Virus record (IMG/VR): IMGVR_UViG_3300001097_000006
Coordinates: 1-47,159 of that record
DNA length: 47,159 nucleotides
DNA from: a virus
Reading direction: 5' to 3' (one strand)
The notes under the pieces were generated by a model. The model ran no database searches, had not been told where the DNA came from, and saw only the letters and a list, made by a program, of their open reading frames with translations. The position numbers and the translations under genes are program-made. Below, one piece after another: positions 17,559 to 25,775 of this stretch. Each line of letters starts with the position of its first letter. Position 1 is the stretch's first letter.

Positions 17559-18477
17559 TAAAATTATACTATTACCACCAAATATTTCTTTTGGCGATTC
17601 TATGTCTGTTATTGGGTTGGTTTATTATTTATTAGAATATTACGAGACAGTATATTTTTATATCGGTCCAACTTATATTAACGGATATACAATATCGGAC
17701 AGAACAATAAACGATGTTACAAATTATATTACAGAGTTTTTTAAAAACGATAAATTATTTAATGATCAAATCAACATAATATCAAATGTTGAGAAATTAA
17801 TTAATGAAGGTGTGTATGGTGAATACCATGTATGTAATACATTAACTGGTGATTGGTCTGAACCAAATAGAACATTTATTAATTTACCAAACATTGATAA
17901 AGGTTATTATTTTAATGATGAAAACCCAATATTTAATAAATTACCGATTCCAGATAACCACAAATGTTCACCAAATAAACATTTACCATCCACAAGTATT
18001 CAAACTAATCATTTATTCTACTATGAGTTGGTTGGGTTAAATAATACTGTTAGTATGGAATTTTTTAATTATGTTAGGGATGTATCTAGTGAACAAACAC
18101 TTAAATTATTAACATTAGAAAAATATTATATTATTAATGATAAATATAATATAGTCAATGACCCAATAGATATGTCTGATAGAATAAAACCATTTATTTT
18201 AAATGATTACCCAATAATAAATATTAATCACTTATCAAGCAACCCTTGTAACTTGATTACTTTATTGGAGGGTGCGGAAAGTATTCATTTTATTGAAGGG
18301 TCTAATGTTAATTTTTTTTACCACGCTCAACATAAAAATATTTTTAAATATGATAAATTAATTACATTTCATATCTGGGCTTGGAATAGAAACTGGCCAA
18401 GTCCATCTATGAACCTAGATTATGCTTGGACCATGATGAATACACCAAAATTAAATAACTGGATTTTTAAATTTTAA
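17545..18477 (+). CDS. Glycosyltransferase-like protein (GT-B type suspected)
   Basis: 310 residues beginning at a TTG at 17545, inside the HAD gene; no upstream ATG is available. The first strand and loop KIILLPPNISFGDSMS matches GT9-like N-termini, where a glycine-rich loop follows the first strand. Near the end NPCNLITLLEGAESIHFIEGSNVNFFYHAQ resembles the GT9/GT-B donor half, in which the segment ending EGS holds the nucleotide. The middle is divergent. Confidence in the class is low. Confidence 0.55.
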   Translation: MKKFNKIILLPPNISFGDSMSVIGLVYYLLEYYETVYFYIGPTYINGYTISDRTINDVTNYITEFFKNDKLFNDQINIISNVEKLINEGVYGEYHVCNTLTGDWSEPNRTFINLPNIDKGYYFNDENPIFNKLPIPDNHKCSPNKHLPSTSIQTNHLFYYELVGLNNTVSMEFFNYVRDVSSEQTLKLLTLEKYYIINDKYNIVNDPIDMSDRIKPFILNDYPIININHLSSNPCNLITLLEGAESIHFIEGSNVNFFYHAQHKNIFKYDKLITFHIWAWNRNWPSPSMNLDYAWTMMNTPKLNNWIFKF

Positions 18478-18482
18478 ATATA

Positions 18483-18962
18483 ATGAAAATAATATCACAC
18501 AGAGGAAATATTGTTGGACCAAACGCAAGTCGTGAAAATAAACCATCTTATATTGATACAGCAATTTCAGCTGGTTTTGATGTGGAAGTAGATATTACTT
18601 TCAATAATGGTAAATTCTATCTTGGTCATGATACACCAGATTATGAGATTACTGAAAAATGGGTATCCAGTAGAAAAGATAAGTTATGGTTACACTGTAA
18701 AAATTTGGATGCCGCAACTAGGTTACATGAATTAGGTGATTCCCATCAATTTTTCTGTCATTCTTCAGATTCTTATGTTTTATGTAGTAATGGTAAAACA
18801 TGGGTTCATGATTTAAAACTTAATATTTCTAAAACAACCATAATACCTCTTTTAAGTTATGAGGATGTAAATAATTATAATGGGTTAATACCCTATGCTA
18901 TATGTACTGATTTTGTTTCATTTGCTGAATATAGTTTAAATCAAAAAGGATTATATAAATGA
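18483..18962 (+). CDS. GDPD-like (PLC-type) phosphodiesterase
   Basis: 159 residues. MKIISHRGN carries His5-Arg-like residues of the TIM-barrel glycerophosphodiester phosphodiesterase family (HR pair at 6-7). GFDVEVDI gives the Glu35/Asp37 metal ligands, and LGHD at 48-50 the second catalytic His. It is far shorter than the usual 230-300 residues, so the barrel is truncated. The same short form occurs in phage and capsule clusters and may act on phosphodiester-linked sugar or lipid head groups. Overlaps the next gene by four bases. Confidence 0.75.
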   Translation: MKIISHRGNIVGPNASRENKPSYIDTAISAGFDVEVDITFNNGKFYLGHDTPDYEITEKWVSSRKDKLWLHCKNLDAATRLHELGDSHQFFCHSSDSYVLCSNGKTWVHDLKLNISKTTIIPLLSYEDVNNYNGLIPYAICTDFVSFAEYSLNQKGLYK

Positions 18963-20524
18963 CTAATAAACCACAAATAATAATACCTATGTCTGGTATT
19001 GGTAAACGATTTATTGATGCTGGGTATAGTGTACCTAAACCACTAATTGAAGTCGATGGTTTACCGATAATCGAACATGTGGTAAACCTTTTCGGTAGAC
19101 CTAATGATGTTATTTTTATATGTAACGAGAATCATATTAAAGAAACAAACATGGTTGAGGTACTTAAAAGAATATCACCTAACTGTAAAATTTACCCAGT
19201 GTCAAATGATAATCGATGTGGTCCAGTAGATGCAGTTTTAAAAATATCAGATGAAATTGATGATGACAGAGAAGTAATTGTTAGCTATTGTGATTATGGG
19301 ACTGTATGGGATTATGAATTATTTATTAAAGAAACTAGAAAATATAATTCTGATGGTGCAATTTCATGTTATACTGGGTTTCACCCTCACATGTTAGGTT
19401 CTGATAATTATGCTTTTGTTAAAGTTAATGGATCAAAAGCGACCGATATTCAAGAGAAGAAACCATTTACCGATAACAAAATGAACGAATTAGCGTCTAA
19501 CGGTACTTATTACTTTAAAAATGGTTCAATAGTTAAAAAATATTTTAGTTTATTAGTTGATAAAGAAATGGATATTAACGGTGAATATTATGTTAGTTTA
19601 GTTTATAAACTTTTAATTGAAAATAAACTTTTAGTTACAACATTTATTATAAATAAAATGTTACAATGGGGAACACCGTATGACTTGGAAGTTTATAATA
19701 GTTGGTCAAATTATTTTAAAAATATTAAAACAAAACAACCAATAGTTAAAAACCCAAAAGGTACGACATTAATATTACCAATGGCTGGTAAAGGTAGTCG
19801 ATTCGCTAAAGAAGGTTATTTGTTACCTAAACCATTACTTGACGTTGATGGAAAATCAATGATAATACAAGCAGTAAATTGTTTACCAGAATGTGATGAA
19901 AATACTTTTATTTGTCTATCGGACCATATTGATAAATTTAATATTTATGATACGATTAAACAAAATTATTCTAACGCCAAAATAGTTGGTATTGATGATA
20001 CAACTGATGGGCAAGCTTGTACTTGTGAGATAGGTATATTGGTTAATAATATTGATTTAGAAAAACCAATATTAATTTCTGCGTGTGATAACGGAGTTTA
20101 CTACGATACAAAAAAATATGAAGAAATGGTTAACGATGAGAGTATTGATGTTATCGTATGGTCTTTTAGAAATAACCAATCCAGTAAAACTAACCCAAAT
20201 GCCTATGCTTGGTTAGACGTGGATGATGAAGGTTTTGTTAAACATGTGTCTTGTAAAAATTTTATATATGATGACCCATTGACAACACATGCGATAATTG
20301 GTACAATGTTTTTTAGGTTAGGGCGGTTTTTTTATGATGGGTTATTAAAAAACTACGAAGAAAATATTAAAACAAACGGGGAATTTTATGTTGATGATGT
20401 ATTAAACCAAAATATAAAAGATGGGTTAAAAATTAAGGTTTTCGAAGTTGAAAACTATATTTGTTGGGGGACACCTAATGATTATAAAACTTATAACTAT
20501 TGGTTAGATCATTTCACAAAATAA
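18959..20524 (+). CDS. Tandem sugar-phosphate nucleotidyltransferase
   Basis: 521 residues made of two homologous halves. Each begins with the nucleotidyltransferase signature: MSGIGKRFIDAGYSVPKPLI at the N-terminus and MAGKGSRFAKEGYLLPKPLL at about residue 275. Each half also has a CDYG or CDNG strand-end at the metal site and ends with GTPxDxxxYxxW. Such enzymes transfer NMP from NTP to a sugar 1-phosphate. Duplication within one chain is unusual; the two halves could use different sugars or one could be regulatory. Both keep the GxGxRF...KP core. This is the last gene of the sugar operon. Confidence 0.9.
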   Translation: MTNKPQIIIPMSGIGKRFIDAGYSVPKPLIEVDGLPIIEHVVNLFGRPNDVIFICNENHIKETNMVEVLKRISPNCKIYPVSNDNRCGPVDAVLKISDEIDDDREVIVSYCDYGTVWDYELFIKETRKYNSDGAISCYTGFHPHMLGSDNYAFVKVNGSKATDIQEKKPFTDNKMNELASNGTYYFKNGSIVKKYFSLLVDKEMDINGEYYVSLVYKLLIENKLLVTTFIINKMLQWGTPYDLEVYNSWSNYFKNIKTKQPIVKNPKGTTLILPMAGKGSRFAKEGYLLPKPLLDVDGKSMIIQAVNCLPECDENTFICLSDHIDKFNIYDTIKQNYSNAKIVGIDDTTDGQACTCEIGILVNNIDLEKPILISACDNGVYYDTKKYEEMVNDESIDVIVWSFRNNQSSKTNPNAYAWLDVDDEGFVKHVSCKNFIYDDPLTTHAIIGTMFFRLGRFFYDGLLKNYEENIKTNGEFYVDDVLNQNIKDGLKIKVFEVENYICWGTPNDYKTYNYWLDHFTK

Positions 20525-20547
20525 TAACATATTTATAATTAAAACGT

Positions 20548-21411
20548 ATGACGAGAAAAACATCGGTAACAACTAAAGAACCAGCTACAAGAACACCAAG
20601 AGTAAGTAAAACTAATGTTACTGAAATTAAAGATAGTGTTAGTTTATTAAATCAAATTAAATTAGAATTCAAATGTAAGAATGAACGACAAAAACAGTTA
20701 ATTAATTCAATAAAAGATAATGATGTGACAATTTGCGCTGGACCAGCTGGTACTGGTAAGTCGATCAGTTCTATGTATATGGCTATTAAATTATTAAAAG
20801 ATAATGGTGATATATATAAAAATATTATTTTGTTAAAATCAATAACACAATTAAAAGATGAACAATTACCATCACTACCTGGTGATGCTATGGAAAAAAT
20901 GTATTTCCAGAATTTATCATTTATGGATTCATTAATTCAATTAATTGGTAAAAAAAATACTGATGATTTAGTTTTAAGTGGTGTAATTTCATTTGATGTA
21001 ATTGGATCATTAAGAGGTCGTTCATTAAAAAATACGCTAATTGTGGTAGATGAGTGTCAGAACATCACCAATAGTAATATGAAAACTATATTAACTAGGT
21101 TATCCGAAAATTCTAAATTGATCTTACTTGGTGACCCAGAACAAATAGATATTAAAAATATTAATGAGAGTTCATTATCACCTTTAATTAATAAAGTTAA
21201 ACGAAACCCTACTGATGGTGTAGCAGTTATTGAGTTTGATGAAGAAGATATTGTTAGACATAGATTAACTAAATATTTTATAGGTTTATATAAAGAAGAT
21301 CAAGTGAAAATTATAAAACCAATAAAACATAATATTGTAGTAAAGAAAAAAGATAGTTTTAGTTTATTCAGTAAAATGATTTTATGGGTTAAAACTAAAT
21401 TTAAAATATAA
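20548..21411 (+). CDS. phoH: PhoH-like ATPase
   Basis: 287 residues. A hydrophilic N-terminus of about 40 residues is followed by RQKQLINSIKDNDVTICAGPAGTGKS, with the P-loop GPAGTGKS at 65-72. Then come LPGDAMEKM, FDVIGSLRGRSL and the Walker B VVDECQN. SKLILLGDPEQID supplies the sensor. PhoH-like proteins are widespread phage ATPases of uncertain role, linked to RNA metabolism or phosphate stress. Its ATG follows a TATTTATA motif at 20530-20537. A terminator comes next. Confidence 0.93.
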   Translation: MTRKTSVTTKEPATRTPRVSKTNVTEIKDSVSLLNQIKLEFKCKNERQKQLINSIKDNDVTICAGPAGTGKSISSMYMAIKLLKDNGDIYKNIILLKSITQLKDEQLPSLPGDAMEKMYFQNLSFMDSLIQLIGKKNTDDLVLSGVISFDVIGSLRGRSLKNTLIVVDECQNITNSNMKTILTRLSENSKLILLGDPEQIDIKNINESSLSPLINKVKRNPTDGVAVIEFDEEDIVRHRLTKYFIGLYKEDQVKIIKPIKHNIVVKKKDSFSLFSKMILWVKTKFKI

Positions 21412-21420
21412 TAACTATAT

Positions 21421-21453
21421 AAAAAAAGCTATCTTTTAGGTAGCTTTTTTTCG
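21421..21453 (+). terminator. Rho-independent terminator after phoH
   Basis: A run of A, then GCTATC, loop TTTTA, GGTAGC and a T run. The six-pair core has one wobble, extended by A/T pairs. Located ten bases after the phoH stop. Confidence 0.9.
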
Positions 21454-21528
21454 TTAAAACAATTAAAAAGTTAATCCATTTTATTTAATTAACCTTTTAA
21501 TTCAATTATAACATTTACATTCACTAAA

Positions 21529-21576
21529 AATTAATTAAAATTAGTAATAAATAATAAAAACTAATTTTAATTAATT
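21529..21576 (+). promoter_or_regulatory. 16-bp perfect inverted repeat abutting a start codon
   Basis: AATTAATTAAAATTAG at 21529-21544 is the exact reverse complement of CTAATTTTAATTAATT at 21561-21576, separated by 16 bases. The right arm ends one base before the ATG at 21577. It could form a hairpin that hides the start, or be a binding site for a dimeric repressor. Confidence 0.7.
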
Positions 21577-22188
21577 ATGGCTATAATAGGTATATCACTG
21601 AATGAAGTGGTCCGTGATTTTATCGAACATTTCACTTACACTTATAGTAAGTATATCGGTGATACCGATATAAAAGAAGGTGACGTAACTTCACTTAATT
21701 TAATCGATTTCTTCCATTTTGAAGATATAAATGAACTTAATAGTTTTTTATATTTAGAAGCACCATTAGAAATAATGGGACATGCAGATGAATTAACATC
21801 TGGTATCATGAATCAACTGAATACGTTTATCATGGATACAATTGATGAAGAAGAAAATTCAATTGTGATTGTTAGTCGTGAGATTAATAAAAGTATCCCA
21901 GCAACTAATTTCTTTTTATCTAAAACTGGTTGTCGAGCAACAGATATTAGATACCCTAATACTAACGCTAAAGAGTGGGATGGTATTGATGTTTTGATCT
22001 CTGCCAACCCAGAAGCGTTAATCGCTAAACCAAGTGGTAAAATAAGCGTTAAGGTTAATGCATCATACAATAAAGATGTTCCAGCTGACTATACAATTGA
22101 TTCTTTATTAGATTTTATTAAAGATCATGTTCTTAGGGAAAAAATACTTAATACTAAAATAACAATTTACGAAGAAATAAAAAAATAA
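21577..22188 (+). CDS. Unknown protein, possible degenerate HAD fold
   Basis: 203 residues. The opening MAIIGISLNEVVRDFIEHF has the layout of a HAD first strand, but the catalytic D-x-D positions are Ser and Asn (ISLNEV). A second strand IVIVSREINKSIPA, and WDGIDVLISANPEALIAKP with a later VKVNASYNKDVPADY, follow the rest of a deoxyribonucleotidase-like fold. If so it is a non-catalytic relative. This is an inference from order and hydrophobicity. The start sits directly behind a 16-bp inverted repeat. Downstream neighbour at a seven-base gap. Confidence 0.6.
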   Translation: MAIIGISLNEVVRDFIEHFTYTYSKYIGDTDIKEGDVTSLNLIDFFHFEDINELNSFLYLEAPLEIMGHADELTSGIMNQLNTFIMDTIDEEENSIVIVSREINKSIPATNFFLSKTGCRATDIRYPNTNAKEWDGIDVLISANPEALIAKPSGKISVKVNASYNKDVPADYTIDSLLDFIKDHVLREKILNTKITIYEEIKK

Positions 22189-22194
22189 AATAAA

Positions 22195-22554
22195 ATGATT
22201 GAATTTGGTGGGCTTATCTATTACGTAGATATGGATGAATTAGAAAAAAATATTGTATCAGTAACTGAAAATGATATTGATACAATTACAGAAAAAAAAA
22301 TATACTATGATTTATCTGGTGTTGTAACACACAGTGAACTACATAGTAAAGAATCACCAAAAAGTCGTGAGATTAACGGTGCTAGATATGAATTACTTAG
22401 AATGATGCTTGATGTAGTATTGATTGATAATGGTAACGAAGAAACTGATGATACTATGGGGGCTGAAAGAGCATTAGGTGGAATGACTTTATCATATAAA
22501 ATAGCTTTTAATACATTATTAAAATATAATGTGATAAAAGAGGTGGAATTATAA
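22195..22554 (+). CDS. Hypothetical 119-residue protein
   Basis: 119 residues, acidic, no membrane segment. It has a Tyr-Tyr-Val-Asp start and a helical ending (LGGMTLSYKIAFNTLLKY). I do not recognise a family. A six-base gap from the upstream gene suggests cotranscription and perhaps a functional pairing. A short run of AAT repeats (about 22551-22566) follows it before the next glycosyltransferase. Confidence 0.6.
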   Translation: MIEFGGLIYYVDMDELEKNIVSVTENDIDTITEKKIYYDLSGVVTHSELHSKESPKSREINGARYELLRMMLDVVLIDNGNEETDDTMGAERALGGMTLSYKIAFNTLLKYNVIKEVEL

Positions 22555-22585
22555 TAATAATAATAATATAAACAATAAAAATAAA

Positions 22586-23737
22586 ATGGAAGATCAAAAA
22601 AAACAAATTGACGAACAAGTAACTAATATAAATTCAGTTATATCTAACTTAGAAACTAAAAAATTTAACTTATATTTTTTTACGTTAGATACTAAGGGTA
22701 ACCCTACTGCTGGTATTGCAAATATTTATGAGCACGTTAAATTACTTAACGAATTAGGTTATAACGCAGTTATTCTTCATGAAAAAAATGATTATAAATT
22801 AGTTGGTGATGAAAATCAAAACGGTGTCGGTGATTGGCTAGGTATGGAGTACACTAAGCTTCCTCACATTTCAATTGAATCACAAGAACTTAACGTAACA
22901 CCAGCTGACTTTATTATAATCCCAGAGATTTTCGCTAATATAATGGATCAAGTTAAAGCATTCCCTTGTAAAAAAATAGTTTTTTCACAAAGTTACGATT
23001 ACTTATTAGAGTTATTACCAATTGGTAAAAGATGGAATGTTGATTACGGTTTCAATGATGTGATCACAACAACAACAAAACAAGCCCAATATATATCAAA
23101 TCTATTCCCTTCTATAGTTACTCACGTAGTTCCTGTTTCAATCCCATCTTATTTTAAAGATAGCGATAAACCTAAGATTCCAGTAGTTGCGATACACACA
23201 AGAAATCAAGGTGATGCAGCTAAAATCGCAAAATCATTTTACTTACAATATCCAGTTTATAAATGGGTTACTTTTAAAGAACTAAGGGGTCTTACTAGAG
23301 AGCAATTTGCTGATGAATTAGGTAAATCTTGTTTAGCTGTTTGGATTGATGAAACATCTGGTTTCGGTACATTCCCAATAGAAGCGATGGAGTGTAATAC
23401 GCCAGTTATAGGTAAAATACCTAACCTTATACCAGAATGGATGGAACATACAAGTGAAGATGGTAATATTTCGATCAAAAACAACGGTATCTGGACTAAC
23501 ACTACTATAAATATTCCCGAATTAATCGGCACGTATTTGAAAGTTTGGTTAGAGGATTCAGTACCAGAAGATTTAATAAACGGTATCAACGATAGTAAGG
23601 GTAAATACACTGAAAATAGACAAAAAGACGAGTTAGCCGCTGTTTATCATGGAATTGTTGAAAATAGAAAAATGGAATTAAATAACTCGTTAATGAGATT
23701 AGCTGAACAAACACAACAATTGACGGTACAAGCTTAA
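22586..23737 (+). CDS. GT4-like glycosyltransferase (GT-B)
   Basis: 383 residues. An N-terminal 30-residue helix precedes NLYFFTLDTKGNPTAGIANI and the GT-B acceptor half. The donor half includes VVAIHTRNQGDAAKI, an ETSGFGTFPIEAMECNTPVIG segment (the E-x7-E type donor motif, EAMEC) and NLIPEW. It is closer to GT4 than to GT9. It follows an AT-rich gap with an A-rich leader. The donor is unknown. It is separated from the main sugar operon by phoH, two unknown genes and a terminator, so it may be expressed differently. Confidence 0.8.
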   Translation: MEDQKKQIDEQVTNINSVISNLETKKFNLYFFTLDTKGNPTAGIANIYEHVKLLNELGYNAVILHEKNDYKLVGDENQNGVGDWLGMEYTKLPHISIESQELNVTPADFIIIPEIFANIMDQVKAFPCKKIVFSQSYDYLLELLPIGKRWNVDYGFNDVITTTTKQAQYISNLFPSIVTHVVPVSIPSYFKDSDKPKIPVVAIHTRNQGDAAKIAKSFYLQYPVYKWVTFKELRGLTREQFADELGKSCLAVWIDETSGFGTFPIEAMECNTPVIGKIPNLIPEWMEHTSEDGNISIKNNGIWTNTTINIPELIGTYLKVWLEDSVPEDLINGINDSKGKYTENRQKDELAAVYHGIVENRKMELNNSLMRLAEQTQQLTVQA

Positions 23738-23780
23738 AATTTTGTATTCTACTTACGAATTAAAATATATAAATAAAATT

Positions 23781-24587
23781 ATGAAAAAAGAAAAATTAAA
23801 TGGGATAACAGTTATAATTCCCGTACATGAGTTAAATGATGAAACAAAGGTATTGTTTACTAATGCTGTTTTAAGTGTGACAGAACAATCGGTTAGACCA
23901 GATAAATTGATTATAGTAACACCTAAAGGTAGTGAAGTTACTTCTTATATGAAATCATTCGATTTTGGTGATTATAAAGAATCAGTAACTATTGCTGAGA
24001 ATGATGGACTAACTGATTTTTCATCTCAAATAAATTACGGTGTAAGCGTATGTGAAACCGAATGGTTCTCAATCTTAGAATATGATGATGAATACGCTAA
24101 GATTTGGTTTAAGAATGTTATTGACTACAGAGCAGCACACACAAATGTTGATTTATTCATGCCTATTATTGTTGATGTTGATCAAACTGGTCAATTTATT
24201 GGTTTTACCAATGAAGCAGTTTGGGCTAATAGTTTCTCCGATCAATTAGGGTTATTAGATAATAATGCGTTATTATCGTATCAAAATTTTAATATTGATG
24301 GAATGGTAATTAGAAAATCCACATATGATACATTTGGTGGTTTTAAAGCAAGTATTAAATTAACATTTATATACGAATTTTTACTTCGTATGACATTTAA
24401 AGATGCTAAGGTAATGGTTATACCAAGATTCGGTTATAAACACGTGAATCAAAGGCAAGGATCGTTATTCGGTAATTATAGAGAAACACTTGATCCAGTA
24501 GAAGCTAAATGGTGGTTATCTGTTGCTAAAAAAGAATATTATTTCCAGAAAGATAGAAACATAACGTATTCATCAGAAGTTATCTAA
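23781..24587 (+). CDS. GT2-like glycosyltransferase
   Basis: I use the ATG at 23781 because it follows the A-rich leader ATAAATAAAATT; a TTG at 23742, five bases after the preceding stop, would add 13 residues. 268 residues. The GT-A first strand is GITVIIPVHELNDETK, and ILEYDDEYAKIWF gives the acidic metal site. VWANSFSDQLG, a FNIDGMVIRKSTYDTFGGF acceptor-side motif and YEFLLRM follow, all standard for family 2. It ends one base into the next ATG. Confidence 0.8.
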   Translation: MKKEKLNGITVIIPVHELNDETKVLFTNAVLSVTEQSVRPDKLIIVTPKGSEVTSYMKSFDFGDYKESVTIAENDGLTDFSSQINYGVSVCETEWFSILEYDDEYAKIWFKNVIDYRAAHTNVDLFMPIIVDVDQTGQFIGFTNEAVWANSFSDQLGLLDNNALLSYQNFNIDGMVIRKSTYDTFGGFKASIKLTFIYEFLLRMTFKDAKVMVIPRFGYKHVNQRQGSLFGNYRETLDPVEAKWWLSVAKKEYYFQKDRNITYSSEVI

Positions 24588-25318
24588 TGGTTAATAAAAG
24601 AGGTCGGAAAAGAGTTAATGATATTTATTTTGGACCAGAAGAAGAAGAAGCTGTTGTTAAATTTTTAGAATCAGAAGATGATATCGAAAGAAATCTTGTT
24701 TTTAATGAATGGCTTAAAGCACCTCTAGATAAGATGGTTGAATCAATTATTAGAAGATACAAGTTATATCGAAAAGGCTTCACGTTTGAAGAACTTCAAT
24801 ATGATACAATATCGTATCTAATGACAAAAGTTCATAAATTTGAAACTGGTAGAGGGAAAAAAGCTTATTCTTATTTTGGTACTATAGCTAAACATTATAT
24901 TCTTGGGTTATTAATCAAAGACGATAAACTGTTAAGACAAAGTGTTTCATATGAAGATATTTCAGATAATATTGAGGAAAGGGAAGATTTAACCTACTCA
25001 ATTGATAATGAAGAACCATTTTCAATGGCTGAATTAATTAAAACACTTAAAGTTAGTATTAAACTTGAGTTAGATGATGAGGAATTACCAACTAAAAAGA
25101 AATTAAACGAAAATGAACGAAAAGTTGGTTATGGTTTAATGGCGATATTAGAAAGTTGGGAAACAACGTTCGAAACTATGAACGGTGGTTCAAAATATAA
25201 TAAAAATTGTTTTTTATTAACAATGCGAAATTATACCAATTTATCAACTAAAGATATTAGACTTGGTATGAAAAGATTTAGACAACTATATGATTTTTTA
25301 AAATTAAGTCATATTTAG
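24587..25318 (+). CDS. Sigma-factor-like protein, T4 gp55 type
   Basis: 243 residues. Residues about 60-110 contain KGFTFEELQYDTISYLMTK, then FETGRGKKAYSYFGTIAKHYI. This is a sigma-70 region 2 type block (core-binding helix, then the A/S-Y-x-x-x-I-A helix for the -10 region), as in the T4 late sigma factor gp55. It lacks a visible region 4. The C-terminal part is a second helical bundle ending TNLSTKDIRLGMKRFRQLYDFL. It probably directs host RNA polymerase to phage late promoters, and the late-type structural genes follow directly. Confidence 0.75.
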   Translation: MVNKRGRKRVNDIYFGPEEEEAVVKFLESEDDIERNLVFNEWLKAPLDKMVESIIRRYKLYRKGFTFEELQYDTISYLMTKVHKFETGRGKKAYSYFGTIAKHYILGLLIKDDKLLRQSVSYEDISDNIEEREDLTYSIDNEEPFSMAELIKTLKVSIKLELDDEELPTKKKLNENERKVGYGLMAILESWETTFETMNGGSKYNKNCFLLTMRNYTNLSTKDIRLGMKRFRQLYDFLKLSHI

Positions 25319-25389
25319 TAAAAATAATAATTAAAAATATTATTCTATCTATTTATTATAAATAACGAATAACTAAAAAATTAGAAATT

Positions 25390-25773
25390 TTGCCTAGAAA
25401 AAAAAAACAAGACATAAAAATTAATGATAGTGATTCATTATCTGGTCTTATACAAGAAACATATAATGATGCTTGTCTTCAAATAAATGATACACAAAAA
25501 ATCATCAATGAATTATCGGCTGGTGTTACACCAGCCGATGTTGATGAACACGCTAAAATAGCTAAGGAAAAAGGTGGTCTACTTAAAATAAAAGATTCAG
25601 CTATTAGAATTAAGTTAGAGATAGCTAAATTACAAAGTGACATTATTAAAAACAGTGGGGATATTTCACCAACTATTTCTGAACGAAGTGATGGTACTTC
25701 ATCCTTAGATGATTTTAAGTATATGCGAAACCTACTTAAAAATGGTGGTGTTGATAAAAATGAGGATGAATAA
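25390..25773 (+). CDS. Small helical protein, possible small terminase subunit
   Basis: 127 residues starting at a TTG (25390); no ATG is usable and MPRKKKQDIK looks like a natural start. It is a nearly all-helical, basic-then-acidic protein with a central IKLEIAKLQSDIIK coiled-coil-like stretch. Its size and position ahead of structural genes would suit a gp16-like small terminase, or a small assembly factor. It lies 24 bases downstream of a TATAAATA at 25358-25365. Not certain. Confidence 0.6.
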   Translation: MPRKKKQDIKINDSDSLSGLIQETYNDACLQINDTQKIINELSAGVTPADVDEHAKIAKEKGGLLKIKDSAIRIKLEIAKLQSDIIKNSGDISPTISERSDGTSSLDDFKYMRNLLKNGGVDKNEDE

Positions 25774-25775
25774 TT

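Noticed and set aside
22551-22566. AAT repeat run as a functional repeat or CRISPR-like feature
   Set aside because: Only a few units in AT-rich spacer; no spacers or regular repeats that would suggest a CRISPR array anywhere in the window.
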